Assembly (NCBI GenBank): GCA_025056965.1
Contig: JANWVF010000107.1
Coordinates: 23,838 to 87,837, forward strand
From: Thermoflexales bacterium
GTDB taxonomy: Bacteria > Chloroflexota > Anaerolineae > J036 > Brachytrichaceae
Length of the DNA: 64,000 nucleotides
Direction of reading: 5' to 3'
Shown: positions 17,310-25,294 of the stretch, one piece after another
Layout: every line of letters begins with the position of its first letter
Numbering within the stretch: the first letter of the stretch is position 1
Notes under the pieces: model-generated
The model's database searches: none
The model's input: only the letters and a program-made list of their open reading frames with translations
Told to the model about the DNA's origin: nothing
Position numbers and translations under genes: made by a program

Positions 17310-20309
17310 CTAGCGAGTAGCTTCACCGATGGCTGCATCGGTTGAGCGGTGAATGTGGGGGGCGCCTTTCTGATCGTCACTCATCGAGCATGTCTGGCTG
17401 AGCAGATCATCAGCAGCACGCACGCCTTCCTCAAAACCGATCTGTCTACAGATGGCCCGTACTTCCGTGATTAATATCGCAGCCGCAGCACTGTCCTTGT
17501 TCAAAGTATCCAGGGCATAATAGAACTTAGCACGGGCAAGGCTATAGGCATCGCCGATGCTGGCATATAGGCCGATCGCTGTCTCGTAGTAGCTGGCTTT
17601 GCCGGTGATTTGTCCAAGGGCGACATATGTATTGGCCTGACCTAACACCGACCCGATGACGCTAAAGAGAGCCAGGGCTTGCCTGTATAGCCTTGAAGCA
17701 AGTGCAACCTCACCTCTTCGTGCGTATAAGCCGCCGATGGCCTGCAGAGCGTGTGCCTGCCCGAGTTTTGATCCTGAAGCAATGTAAAGCTCTAAAGCCT
17801 GTTCATAGTGGGCGAGAGCGCTGTCTTCCTCTTCGCAAAGCGCGCGCAAGTCGGCTATAGCCCTGAGCGTGTTGGCCTGGCCAAGGCGATCGTCCAGCGC
17901 GACAAATAGATCGAGGGCGCGTTGGTAGCAGTCCTCAGCGACGCTGTGCTCTCTGTGAAAGGTTGCGATATCCCCCATGGCTCTGAGCGTGTTGGCCTGG
18001 CCCAGCGCCGATCCTGCTGCTGTAAAAAGCTCAAGCGCGCGCGCGTATAACTTCTGCGCCTGGTCGTAGCGGTTGCTAAAAGCATGTAGATCGCCGACTG
18101 CTTTGAACACGCTGGCTTGGCCGAGCGTAGACCGAGTTTCGGTGAATAGCTCGAGCGCCTGATTGTAGTAGTAGGATGCCAGGGTAGCATCTTTGCGAAA
18201 GGCCTGCACATCGCCAATGGCCTTGAGTGTGTTGGCTCGCCCTAACGGGTCGTTGATCTTTGTAAATAGCTCGAGGGCGCGCATGTATGTGCTCAGCGCC
18301 TCATCACGGTTGTCCTGGGAGGCTTGCGTGTCGCCGATCGCTTTGATAGTGTTAGCTTGGCCGAGCCGCTCGCCGATGGCTTCGAATAGCTCGAGCGCGC
18401 GCATATATGAGCGCAGCGCTCTGTCATGCTGGTCGCGGAACGACTCGACGTCGCCGATGGATTTGAGCACGTTAGCCTGGCCAAGCCGCTCGCCGATGCG
18501 CGTGAACAGCTCCAGCGCGCGCTCATAGGCCTGAAGTGCAGCGTCGAGCTCTTTCCGACTCGCACGCACATCGCCAATCGCCTTCAGTGTGTTTGCTGCG
18601 CCCAACCGATTCTGGATGCTGGTAAACAGCTCGAGCGCGTGATGGTAGTGATCCAGCGCGATCTCGCGCTCCCCACGAAGGGTATATACGTCGCCGATGG
18701 CTCTCAAGGCATTGGCCTGACCGAGCTGGCTATTGCATTCCGTAAACAGCTCCAAGGCGCGTCGGTGCAACTCGAGTGCTTCCTCGTGTTGGTTCTGAAA
18801 TGCATGTAGGTCGCCGGCGGTCTGAAGCAGGTTTGCCAAGTTGATCTTCTGCTCCGTCTGCTCGGCCAGAAGGCATGCGCGCCTAATCCATTCGAGAAGC
18901 TGCTGGGGCGTCACGTGACGCTGGCGCCAGTAGAGAGCAAGGCAATCGGTAATCTCCACTGCCAGCTTCGGAGAGGGAAACTCCGGAGCCAGCGCCCGTT
19001 CCTGTGCGAGTTGTACGTTAGCAAAGTGCGCATCTATTTCTGAGAGGGCCGGCAGGGGATCCTGCTCATCGTTGAGCGCTCGCTGGTAGCGGCTACCTAC
19101 CTCGATACCAAAGTATGAGGCGTGCCGCACGATCAGCAGATCGCGCTCGCTAGGACAAGCCAGAGCTCGCACTCGCGCGTAATCTCCCAGCAGAGGCTGC
19201 AATCGGGCATGTTTGCCATCGAAATCGGTGAGTGAGAGCATCGCCAGTGCTCGCAGTAGGTCGCGCGCTGTCGGTTCTGCTACGCCGCACATGTGGGCAA
19301 TGGCCTCGACCGGTGCGCCGGAAGGCGCGCATAGCCCAAGCGCGTGGAACGCCGTCCGCAACTGTTCGTCTAGCAAGTTATACGACAGGGCAAATGTCGC
19401 TGCGATGCTGTCATCGGGCATGTCACCGAGCGGCAGCCGAAGCGCATCTACAATACTGCTGTAGGCTTCTAACTCGCGTAGCGCGTCAGCGCAGGATTGC
19501 GCCGGCGTGGTGATGCACATGCGCCGGGCGATGATTTCGATGGCCAGCGCCAGATTGCCTAGTCGCCTGACGAGCCGAATTGCGTCGTCGCGCTGCGTCG
19601 CGACGGCAATGCCTTTGGATTCCAGTAGCTTGAGCGCATCCTCATCGCTGAGCGCAGATACGCGAATATCGTCGGTATCCATCATCACTCGGCTGGTGAT
19701 GATCGTTCTCGCCGGTGCACCGGGACAAAGCGCGAGGATCTTTTGCCGGTGCAGGCGGATGACGCTTTCGGCGTTGTCCAGAATTAGCAGGATGCGCTTG
19801 CCGGTCAGCTGCTCACGCGCGATCTTGGCGAGTGCGAAGAAGTCATCCCCTAACTGTTCGATGTTAGCCACGCCGATCGTAGCGAGCAACGCGCGAACTG
19901 CTTGCACGATGTCGCTGCTGCGCAGGTCCACCCAGTAACAACCGTCTGGGAAGAGCGCACTAAAGCGATAAGCGACCTCGAGGGCGAGCGCACTCTTGCC
20001 GGCGCCGGCGGCACCGGTCAGGCAGATGACATTCGTCGCATCCTGACTCTGCAATCGTTCCTCAATCTGCTTCAACAGATCGTTGCGTCCTACGAGGGGT
20101 TTGTGCCACGGTAAGGTGAAACGGTTCAGCGCCGCGCTAGGCAACGCTGGATAGTAGACGTTCTTGACGGCGATCTCGGTGTAGTTACCGGCAACGTTGC
20201 GGACATTCGAGTGTAGGATATCCTGTGCGCTGAGTTGTGTCGCGTCAGAACCGCCAACATTCGATTGAACGTGCGCATGGTGGCGCAACACCCGAATGAT
20301 TGATTTCAT
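17310..20309 (-). CDS. STAND-class NTPase (NB-ARC type) with TPR repeats
   Basis: A 999-residue signalling ATPase of the STAND/AP-ATPase class. Residues 1-60 hold a polar segment with hydrophobic alternation (HSNVRNVAGNYTEIAVKNV). The NTPase core starts after LVGRNDLL: Walker A GAAGAGKSA (99-107), Walker B KRILLILDNA (171-180), sensor RTIITSR (201-207) and the GLPLA-equivalent GNLALAI (251-257). A winged-helix region follows, then from about residue 489 eleven tandem 40-residue TPR-like repeats of the form LGQANTLKAIGDV...ALELFT. Such proteins act as ligand-triggered switches, many in antiviral immunity; no effector domain is fused here. It is the second gene of a two-gene unit, 17 bases after the membrane partner, with GAGGAG before its ATG. 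Base composition is less GC-rich than neighbouring metabolic genes, compatible with acquisition. Confidence 0.9.
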   Translation of the reverse strand: MKSIIRVLRHHAHVQSNVGGSDATQLSAQDILHSNVRNVAGNYTEIAVKNVYYPALPSAALNRFTLPWHKPLVGRNDLLKQIEERLQSQDATNVICLTGAAGAGKSALALEVAYRFSALFPDGCYWVDLRSSDIVQAVRALLATIGVANIEQLGDDFFALAKIAREQLTGKRILLILDNAESVIRLHRQKILALCPGAPARTIITSRVMMDTDDIRVSALSDEDALKLLESKGIAVATQRDDAIRLVRRLGNLALAIEIIARRMCITTPAQSCADALRELEAYSSIVDALRLPLGDMPDDSIAATFALSYNLLDEQLRTAFHALGLCAPSGAPVEAIAHMCGVAEPTARDLLRALAMLSLTDFDGKHARLQPLLGDYARVRALACPSERDLLIVRHASYFGIEVGSRYQRALNDEQDPLPALSEIDAHFANVQLAQERALAPEFPSPKLAVEITDCLALYWRQRHVTPQQLLEWIRRACLLAEQTEQKINLANLLQTAGDLHAFQNQHEEALELHRRALELFTECNSQLGQANALRAIGDVYTLRGEREIALDHYHHALELFTSIQNRLGAANTLKAIGDVRASRKELDAALQAYERALELFTRIGERLGQANVLKSIGDVESFRDQHDRALRSYMRALELFEAIGERLGQANTIKAIGDTQASQDNRDEALSTYMRALELFTKINDPLGRANTLKAIGDVQAFRKDATLASYYYNQALELFTETRSTLGQASVFKAVGDLHAFSNRYDQAQKLYARALELFTAAGSALGQANTLRAMGDIATFHREHSVAEDCYQRALDLFVALDDRLGQANTLRAIADLRALCEEEDSALAHYEQALELYIASGSKLGQAHALQAIGGLYARRGEVALASRLYRQALALFSVIGSVLGQANTYVALGQITGKASYYETAIGLYASIGDAYSLARAKFYYALDTLNKDSAAAAILITEVRAICRQIGFEEGVRAADDLLSQTCSMSDDQKGAPHIHRSTDAAIGEATR

Positions 20310-20326
20310 CGCTCCTCATGCTTGAA

Positions 20327-20758
20327 CTAGGTGTCACGGGCAAGCGAATCATCATCTTTAGCCACTGGTTCGTTTTGCATTCTTTGGGCCGGCTGAGCAG
20401 GTGTGGTTAGGTTCTGAGCTTGAACTGAGTGAACTTTGCCCGCCGTGTTGATGACGGTAGAACCGACGATGTCCTTCACTTTCATCTCGACGCTGCCCCC
20501 TGAGCCTTCATTGATGACCTGCGACCTTCGTATGTCCCCTGCTGTTATCTGAGCAGTAGGCTGAAGGTGATGCTGCAATGCGTTCGCGCTATGCGTGTTC
20601 AATTCCTCCTGTGGTGTGGTGCGCTCGGTGTCGAGGTTGACCTTGATCGGCCCTAGGCTAAAAGTCGTCTTGACCTTCGCGTTGCGCCAAACTGAGTAGG
20701 CGATGAGCACTACGATAAGGAAGAGTGCGCCGAGCAAAACTAGATGATAAGTCTGCAT
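20327..20758 (-). CDS. Small single-span membrane protein, partner of the STAND NTPase
   Basis: A 143-residue protein with one N-terminal transmembrane helix (LVLLGALFLIVVLIAYSVW) and a polar remainder. The middle holds short beta-like turns: ITAGDIRRSQVINEGSGG, VKDIVGSTVINTAGKV. This pattern of Gly-Asp-x-x-x-Ser/Asn with alternating hydrophobics resembles the segments often seen just before NTPase domains in STAND proteins, including the first 60 residues of the neighbouring gene. The C-terminus is low complexity. The start at 20758 is supported by AGGAG 6 bases upstream; a longer frame to 20986 has no ribosome site. Inferred role: membrane anchor or sensor/effector for the STAND protein. 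No named family recognised. Confidence 0.75.
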   Translation of the reverse strand: MQTYHLVLLGALFLIVVLIAYSVWRNAKVKTTFSLGPIKVNLDTERTTPQEELNTHSANALQHHLQPTAQITAGDIRRSQVINEGSGGSVEMKVKDIVGSTVINTAGKVHSVQAQNLTTPAQPAQRMQNEPVAKDDDSLARDT

Positions 20759-21083
20759 AATGTTCTCCTGAACTGACAAATTGATGACGATTCGACGAGG
20801 GTTTAACGACCCAGCATTCGAGTAGTAAAGCAACCTATGAGATCTAGGTTCACTCTGATTGTAATCTAATTGGCTTATTCGAGCAGTGGTTACTGATAGA
20901 TTGAGAGCGCATTTAAACAAGTTAGTGGTCACAGCATGACTCTGCACGACATGATGAGCGAACTTGACAAAGAAGTGTGAGGGCAAGCCTATAAACCTGC
21001 CCTCTAAATCTCACCGTTCGGTTCGGATGAACATCACATCATCAGAGAAGCACTCTTAGAGACATTCCTGCGAAAGTTGCTCA
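20759..21083. other. Intergenic region between cimA and the STAND unit
   Basis: About 325 AT-richer bases. On the minus strand a TACAAT (within GATTACAAT) may serve as -10 box for the two-gene STAND unit, but no clear -35 was found. No terminator hairpin for cimA could be identified. Nothing else recognised. Confidence 0.35.
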
Positions 21084-22670
21084 CTACGCCACCAACAATG
21101 CGTATTCCATTGAGTCGGCCAACGCTTGCCATGAGGCATCTACGATGTTGGACGAGCAGCCGACCGTCGTCCACCTGCGATGACCGTTCGTCGAGTCAAT
21201 CGTCACGCGAGTGGTCGCGCCGGTAGCCTTGTCGCTATCAATGATGCGCACCTTATAGTCCACTAGGCGCATCTTCTTCAGCTTAGGATAGTGGGGCAAC
21301 AGCGCTTTGCGCGTGGCCAAGTCGAGCGCGTTCACCGGTCCATCACCCTCTGCGGCAGTGTGGGTGATCTCATCGTCTACTTTGATTTTCACCGTGGCCT
21401 CGGCCAAGACACCACGTCCGTCGCGATGCTCAACGACGACCATGTAATCCAACAGCTCGAACAGCTTAACGTAGCTGGGCTGGGTGCGGCGCAGCATAAG
21501 TTCTAGGCTGGCGTCGGCGCCCTCAAAGAAGAAGCCGCGGCTCTCCATCTCTTTGATGCGTTGCAGCACCTGCTTCACTTCGGCGCCGTCGGGGTTCAGG
21601 CCGAACTCCCTGGCCTTATAAGCGATGTTGCCGCGCCCACTCAGCTCACTGACCAACACGCGTTTCTGGTTGCCTACGCGCGCCGGATCAATGTGCTGAT
21701 AGCTCTCTTCCACCTTCAAGATAGCCGCGACATGGATGCCGCCCTTGTGCGCGAAGGCCGCTTGCCCGACGTAAGGATGACGGATATCGAGCGTGAGGTT
21801 AGCGATTTCGAAGACGTAACGCGAGAGTTCGGTCAGGCCGCGCAACTGTTCGTCACTGACGCAGTCATCGTTCATCTTGAGCTTGAGGTTAGCCAGGGTA
21901 GTTACCAAGTCGCAGTTACCGACGCGCTCACCGATGCCGTTAATTGTGCCTTGTACTTGCGTGCAACCGGCACGCACGGCAGCCAGGGCATTGGCGACGG
22001 CCACGCCGGCGTCATTATGCGTGTGAATGCCAAACCTCACCGATGGCCCTGCGCGCCCGCCTTGCCCTTCATCTCGCTGCAGTTCGGCAATCGTGAACCG
22101 CGTGATCTCCTCGATTTCCCACGGCATGCTGCCGCCGTTAGTGTCGCATAGCACCAGCCAGTCGGCGCCGGCGTCGCGTGCAGCGCGCAACGTAGCCAGC
22201 GCGTAGTCCTTATCCAGCTTGAACCCGTCGAAGAAGTGCTCTGCGTCGTGCATCACTTCCTTGCCGCGCACCTTGAAGAAGGCCACACTATCGCCGATCA
22301 TCTTGAGGTTTTCTTCCAACGTCGTCTCTAGGACGTGACGGACGTGCAGCGTGCTGGTTTTAGCGACCAGGGTGACGACCGGCGTGCCCGCATCCAGCAA
22401 TTGCTGAATCTGTGCGTCTTGCTCAATGGGCGTGTTGGCCTTGCGCGTGCTGCCGAACGCGGCCAGCCGGGCATGTTTGAAGCCGAGCGTCCGCGCGCGC
22501 GCAAAGAACTCAGCGTCCTTTGGATTGCTGCCGGGCCAGCCGCCCTCGATGTAGTGCATGCCGAATTCGTCCAGCCGCCGCGCGATGCGCAGTTTGTCCT
22601 CGACAGATAGGTTGACGCCCTCGCCCTGTGTGCCATCTCGCAGCGTGGTGTCGTAAAGCATCGTCGTCAT
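21084..22670 (-). CDS. cimA: (R)-citramalate synthase
   Basis: A 528-residue DRE-TIM metallolyase condensing pyruvate with acetyl-CoA to citramalate, the entry to the threonine-independent isoleucine pathway. The N-terminus LYDTTLRDGTQGEG, followed by YIEGGWPGSNPKD, is diagnostic of the CimA branch rather than LeuA (which has DGEQSPG). Metal-binding HTHND lies in GIHTHNDAGVAVANALAA and the GINGIGERVGNCD-type segment follows. The C-terminal LeuA-like regulatory domain is present (about residues 400-528). LeuC and LeuD encoded upstream can process citramalate further. Regulation: an Ile-rich leader peptide and a terminator-like hairpin precede it (see 22725-22927). An AAGGAGAG ribosome site lies before the ATG. 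Confidence 0.93.
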   Translation of the reverse strand: MTTMLYDTTLRDGTQGEGVNLSVEDKLRIARRLDEFGMHYIEGGWPGSNPKDAEFFARARTLGFKHARLAAFGSTRKANTPIEQDAQIQQLLDAGTPVVTLVAKTSTLHVRHVLETTLEENLKMIGDSVAFFKVRGKEVMHDAEHFFDGFKLDKDYALATLRAARDAGADWLVLCDTNGGSMPWEIEEITRFTIAELQRDEGQGGRAGPSVRFGIHTHNDAGVAVANALAAVRAGCTQVQGTINGIGERVGNCDLVTTLANLKLKMNDDCVSDEQLRGLTELSRYVFEIANLTLDIRHPYVGQAAFAHKGGIHVAAILKVEESYQHIDPARVGNQKRVLVSELSGRGNIAYKAREFGLNPDGAEVKQVLQRIKEMESRGFFFEGADASLELMLRRTQPSYVKLFELLDYMVVVEHRDGRGVLAEATVKIKVDDEITHTAAEGDGPVNALDLATRKALLPHYPKLKKMRLVDYKVRIIDSDKATGATTRVTIDSTNGHRRWTTVGCSSNIVDASWQALADSMEYALLVA

Positions 22671-22724
22671 AGCACCGGTCTCTCCTTTGATTCATTTGAC
22701 TGATTATTCGTTGTGGTCGTGGCT

Positions 22725-22761
22725 CAAAATGAACAGAGCCTTCCGGGTTGCGGAAGGCTCT
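22725..22761 (-). terminator. Attenuator hairpin upstream of cimA
   Basis: Perfect 11-bp dyad AGAGCCTTCCG / CGGAAGGCTCT (22735-22745 and 22751-22761) with a 5-base loop, followed on the minus strand by GTTCATTTTG. It lies between the Ile-rich leader peptide and the cimA ribosome site, the position of a transcription attenuator. The U-tract is interrupted. Confidence 0.65.
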
Positions 22762-22796
22762 GCGATTCGTGTGAGTGACAGATGTGATCAGCTCGC

Positions 22797-22889
22797 CTAC
22801 CTCGACCCGTGCTTACGATTCGCGCCCCGAATAATCGAAACGCGAATCGAGATAATCGCAATGGTCTGCGCAGCGACCGAGCACATCAT
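22797..22889 (-). CDS. Ile-rich leader peptide of cimA
   Basis: A 30-codon frame beginning with two ATGs. Its centre reads IAIISIRVSII, so six of eleven residues are Ile and one is Val, exactly the end product of the pathway opened by CimA. It starts about 10 bases after a TTGACA-N16-TAGACT promoter, leaving almost no untranslated leader, and ends 35 bases before the terminator-like hairpin. The RNA segment over the Ile codons (22841-22849) can form a perfect 9-bp helix with 22816-22824; the CGAATCG of that partner occurs again just before the hairpin (22763-22769), giving mutually exclusive pairings. This is the arrangement of ribosome-stalling attenuation; the interpretation is mine. Confidence 0.6.
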   Translation of the reverse strand: MMCSVAAQTIAIISIRVSIIRGANRKHGSR

Positions 22890-22899
22890 TCCAAGTAAA

Positions 22900-22927
22900 A
22901 GTCTAACCGTCCGCAGGAAGTTGTCAA
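22900..22927 (-). promoter_or_regulatory. Promoter of the cimA leader
   Basis: On the minus strand: TTGACA at 22927-22922, a 16-base spacer and TAGACT at 22905-22900. The predicted transcript start falls only a few bases before the leader ATG at 22889. It overlaps the end of the small membrane protein gene, so cimA can be transcribed apart from the leu genes upstream. Confidence 0.6.
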
Positions 22928-23163
22928 CCGTCTGATGACTTCTCCTCTTCTTGGGCTTTCTGCTGTTTCTGCTTCTCTGACATGTGTTCGCCAGCGTTGG
23001 CGCCGATCGCCAGCAGAAGCCCGACCAGGATGGCGAACAAGGCATAGCTCAGCGGCATGTCTTGCACGGCAGCGTCGCCGAAGATGATGCCGATCAGCAG
23101 CAGGATCATGCCCGACAAACCGAGCAACACGCCAAAGAGTCGCAAGAAGATCATTTGCTTCAA
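22924..23163 (-). CDS. Small two-helix membrane protein
   Basis: About 79 residues with two hydrophobic helices (LFGVLLGLSGMILLLIGIIF and YALFAILVGLLLAIGA) and a charged Lys/Glu-rich tail (SEKQKQQKAQEEEKSS). No family recognised. The start is either a TTG at 23163 that overlaps the stop of the upstream nucleotidyltransferase gene (TTGA) or an ATG at 23154; neither has a clear ribosome site, so translational coupling is likely. Its end overlaps the -35 box of the cimA leader promoter. Confidence 0.6.
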   Translation of the reverse strand: MKQMIFLRLFGVLLGLSGMILLLIGIIFGDAAVQDMPLSYALFAILVGLLLAIGANAGEHMSEKQKQQKAQEEEKSSDG

Positions 23164-23729
23164 CCGGCTGAGTTGGTGTGCGTCCTGTCCGCGGCAACCA
23201 TGGCCTCTAGCGCTGCGAAGTTGCGCCGGAAGCGTTCCGGGTTGCGCTTCAGACTCTCGCGCTCCACGCGCGGCATGATGTTGTTGAAGGCTTGGCGCAG
23301 CTCGTCCATCTCGATTTGGCCGGATTGCAACAGCGCCAGCACGTCCTGAAAGTCACCCTCACGCCCGCGCTCGATCTTGCTGAGCGCAGTGCTATATAGG
23401 TCGAAGTGGAATACGTCCACCTGGCCGAAGCGCCCGACGTGCTTGGCGCGTTCCTTCCATCCCGGCGGCAACGGGATGAAGTCGCCCGGCGAGGCCTGCT
23501 CGACGTTGATCTGTAGCTCTTCTTTCAGCCGCCGCACAACTTGCGCAAACTCAGCCTCGTGTTCGTCGGCCACTTCGTAATGAATATCAATGTCCAGCGA
23601 TTGGTCGCGCAGCCCTTCGTATACCAGCGTCGTCCCACCGACGAGATACACGCGCGCCGGATGGCGAAACTCGATGCCAAGCCTCACCAAGAAGTAATGC
23701 ACGCGCAGGCGATCTATCGGTGGGCGCAT
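23160..23729 (-). CDS. Nucleotidyltransferase-fold protein (AbiEii/DUF6036-like)
   Basis: A 189-residue protein with the start of a nucleotidyltransferase fold: VYLVGGTTLVYEGLRDQSLDIDI places the Gly-Gly at 31-32 and the paired acidic residues Asp46 and Asp48 of the active site. The rest is helical, with an ALSKIERGREGDFQDVLAL segment resembling the KxxR..D.xD region of AbiEii/DUF6036-type proteins. Such proteins are often one half of two-gene toxin-antitoxin or abortive-infection units. The upstream gene (23736-24308), 6 bases away, is the obvious partner. The exact subfamily is uncertain. Confidence 0.65.
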   Translation of the reverse strand: MRPPIDRLRVHYFLVRLGIEFRHPARVYLVGGTTLVYEGLRDQSLDIDIHYEVADEHEAEFAQVVRRLKEELQINVEQASPGDFIPLPPGWKERAKHVGRFGQVDVFHFDLYSTALSKIERGREGDFQDVLALLQSGQIEMDELRQAFNNIMPRVERESLKRNPERFRRNFAALEAMVAADRTHTNSAG

Positions 23730-23735
23730 GTCGGT

Positions 23736-24308
23736 TCAGTTCGGTGAGCCGCGCTCGCTACTTGACTGCGGAGTGGCCGGCATAAGGAAGTCGGGCGTCG
23801 CGCACGGCTGCTCGCACAGCAGGTCCACGATCTGGTCGTAGGACGACCAGTCGTTGTAGGCGCTGCGCTCGGTCAGCGCGCGCAGGCCTAGCTCGCCGAA
23901 CATTGCGTCGGCCGGTGGCAGACCCATCTCTTCGGTGAAGCGCTCCGGGATCAAGGGGGTCTCGCCGAAGTGCATCCTTAGGCGCGTGCGCCACATGCGT
24001 TGCAGGTACATCGCGGCTAAGTAGTGCTTTCTCATCTCGGCGCGGACGGCCTCGGGTAAGACCAGCGTCGCTTTGCCCTCAATGAGCGCCGCCGTCCGAT
24101 CGGCCAGCGTGGGATGTGCCAGCAGCAGCGCAGCCAGTGCGAAGCGCAGCCGCGCGTCCGGCGACGCCGACAGGCCGGCGATCAGCTCATCGTCATCGAG
24201 CGGGCGCTCGTCGCCGCGCGGCGTCGGCGCAAGATAGCACAGGCCGCGCGCATGCAGGGCGGCGACGAGCTCCTCACGGCTGGCATGCGGATAGGTAAGC
24301 GTATCCAC
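23736..24308 (-). CDS. Uncharacterised protein paired with a nucleotidyltransferase
   Basis: A 190-residue, mostly helical soluble protein with an Ala/Leu/Arg-rich centre (RLRFALAALLLAHPTLADR) and a more polar C-terminus. I recognise no domain. It starts at the ATG reading MDTLTYPHASREELVAAL, 65 bases after leuD, and is followed after 6 bases by the nucleotidyltransferase gene, which suggests a functional pair. N-terminal sequence could be a helix-turn-helix-like antitoxin region, but this is speculation. Confidence 0.6.
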   Translation of the reverse strand: MDTLTYPHASREELVAALHARGLCYLAPTPRGDERPLDDDELIAGLSASPDARLRFALAALLLAHPTLADRTAALIEGKATLVLPEAVRAEMRKHYLAAMYLQRMWRTRLRMHFGETPLIPERFTEEMGLPPADAMFGELGLRALTERSAYNDWSSYDQIVDLLCEQPCATPDFLMPATPQSSSERGSPN

Positions 24309-24373
24309 CCTCGTCTAGGCCGATTATCCACCCGAAGTCGGCCGGGCGATCTGACCATCTGAACGGTTGAGCT

Positions 24374-24964
24374 TTACTTCCGATTGGACGCCTCGAAGGC
24401 CAGGATTTTGTCGGTCATGCTCAACACGTAGCCGATCTCGTCCACACCGTTCAGCAGACACGTCTTGCTGAATGGGTCTATCGGGAAGATGACGGCGCGC
24501 CCGTCAGGCAGGGTGAGCGTCTGCGCGGCGAGGTCAATCGCCACTTCGGCGTCGGGATCCTCTTGGCATAGGCTGAAAAGTTGCCGGTGCGTGAGCTTAT
24601 CCACGACCACCGGCAGTAAGCTGTTCTTCAGCGCGTTGTTTCTGAAGATATCGGCGAATGACGTGCTGATGACGGCGCGAAAGCCGTAGCCCGTCAATGC
24701 CCAGGGCGCATGTTCGCGCGAAGAGCCGCAGCCGAAGTTATCGCCCGCCAGCAATATTTGCCGGCCTTTCATCTCAGGTCGGTTCAACACGAAGTCTGGC
24801 TTCGGCCTGCCTTCGGCGTCGTAGCGCCAGTCGGCGAAGAGGTTGTCGCCCAAGCCGGCCTTGTCAGTTACCTTTAGGAAGCGCGCCGGGATAATCTGGT
24901 CGGTGTCCACGTTATCCACCGGCAGCGGGACAATTTTGCTGGTCAACGTGGTAAAGCGAGTCAT
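24374..24964 (-). CDS. leuD: 3-isopropylmalate dehydratase small subunit
   Basis: A 196-residue swivel subunit that works with LeuC to isomerise 2- to 3-isopropylmalate (and citramalate to methylmalate for the CimA route). Conserved parts: [13 protein letters not shown] near the N-terminus, [17 protein letters not shown] in the middle, and [21 protein letters not shown]. Length agrees with bacterial LeuD. The gene starts 3 bases after the MNT gene stop; the MNT/HEPN pair thus separates it from leuC, which is usually directly adjacent. Confidence 0.96.
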   Translation of the reverse strand: MTRFTTLTSKIVPLPVDNVDTDQIIPARFLKVTDKAGLGDNLFADWRYDAEGRPKPDFVLNRPEMKGRQILLAGDNFGCGSSREHAPWALTGYGFRAVISTSFADIFRNNALKNSLLPVVVDKLTHRQLFSLCQEDPDAEVAIDLAAQTLTLPDGRAVIFPIDPFSKTCLLNGVDEIGYVLSMTDKILAFEASNRK

Positions 24965-24967
24965 AGC

Positions 24968-25294
24968 TTATTCAGTTTCTGATTGGGTCACGTGCGCGGG
25001 AAGTGGCACGCACTCCGGCGCGATGCGCTGCAGGAAGTCAGGATCGGTCAGGTGGTAGTCCAGCACGTCCACACGAAAGGGGAGGTCGGAGTCCTCGAAG
25101 TCTGCGCAGAGTGCGGCGAAACGCAGAGGAGCAATTGGCCCACCTTCGCGCAGCAGCAGGTCGAGATCGGAGTGTGGTTTAGCCTGCTTGCCCGCGCGCG
25201 AGCCGAAGACGTAAGCCTGGGCATCGGGCGCATGACGACGCAGAATCCGGAGCACAATGCGCAGATGCGCCGGGTCGAGATGGATAGGGGTCAT
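24968..25294 (-). CDS. MNT-type minimal nucleotidyltransferase (antitoxin-like)
   Basis: A 108-residue minimal nucleotidyltransferase. The catalytic signature GSx10DxD is intact: Gly31-Ser32 in VFGSRAG, then Asp43 and Asp45 in HSDLDLLL. In type VII toxin-antitoxin systems, MNT proteins AMPylate and neutralise a HEPN RNase encoded beside them. Here the partner lies upstream with a 4-base ATGA overlap (25291-25294). The pair is inserted between leuC and leuD with gaps of 9 and 3 bases, so it is transcribed with leucine biosynthesis. Confidence 0.88.
   Translation of the reverse strand: MTPIHLDPAHLRIVLRILRRHAPDAQAYVFGSRAGKQAKPHSDLDLLLREGGPIAPLRFAALCADFEDSDLPFRVDVLDYHLTDPDFLQRIAPECVPLPAHVTQSETE

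Noticed and set aside
17560-18800. Regular 120-base repeats, considered as a CRISPR array or satellite
   Set aside because: They are the coding units of the TPR repeats; unit length 120 bases, in frame, with diverged sequence and no spacers.
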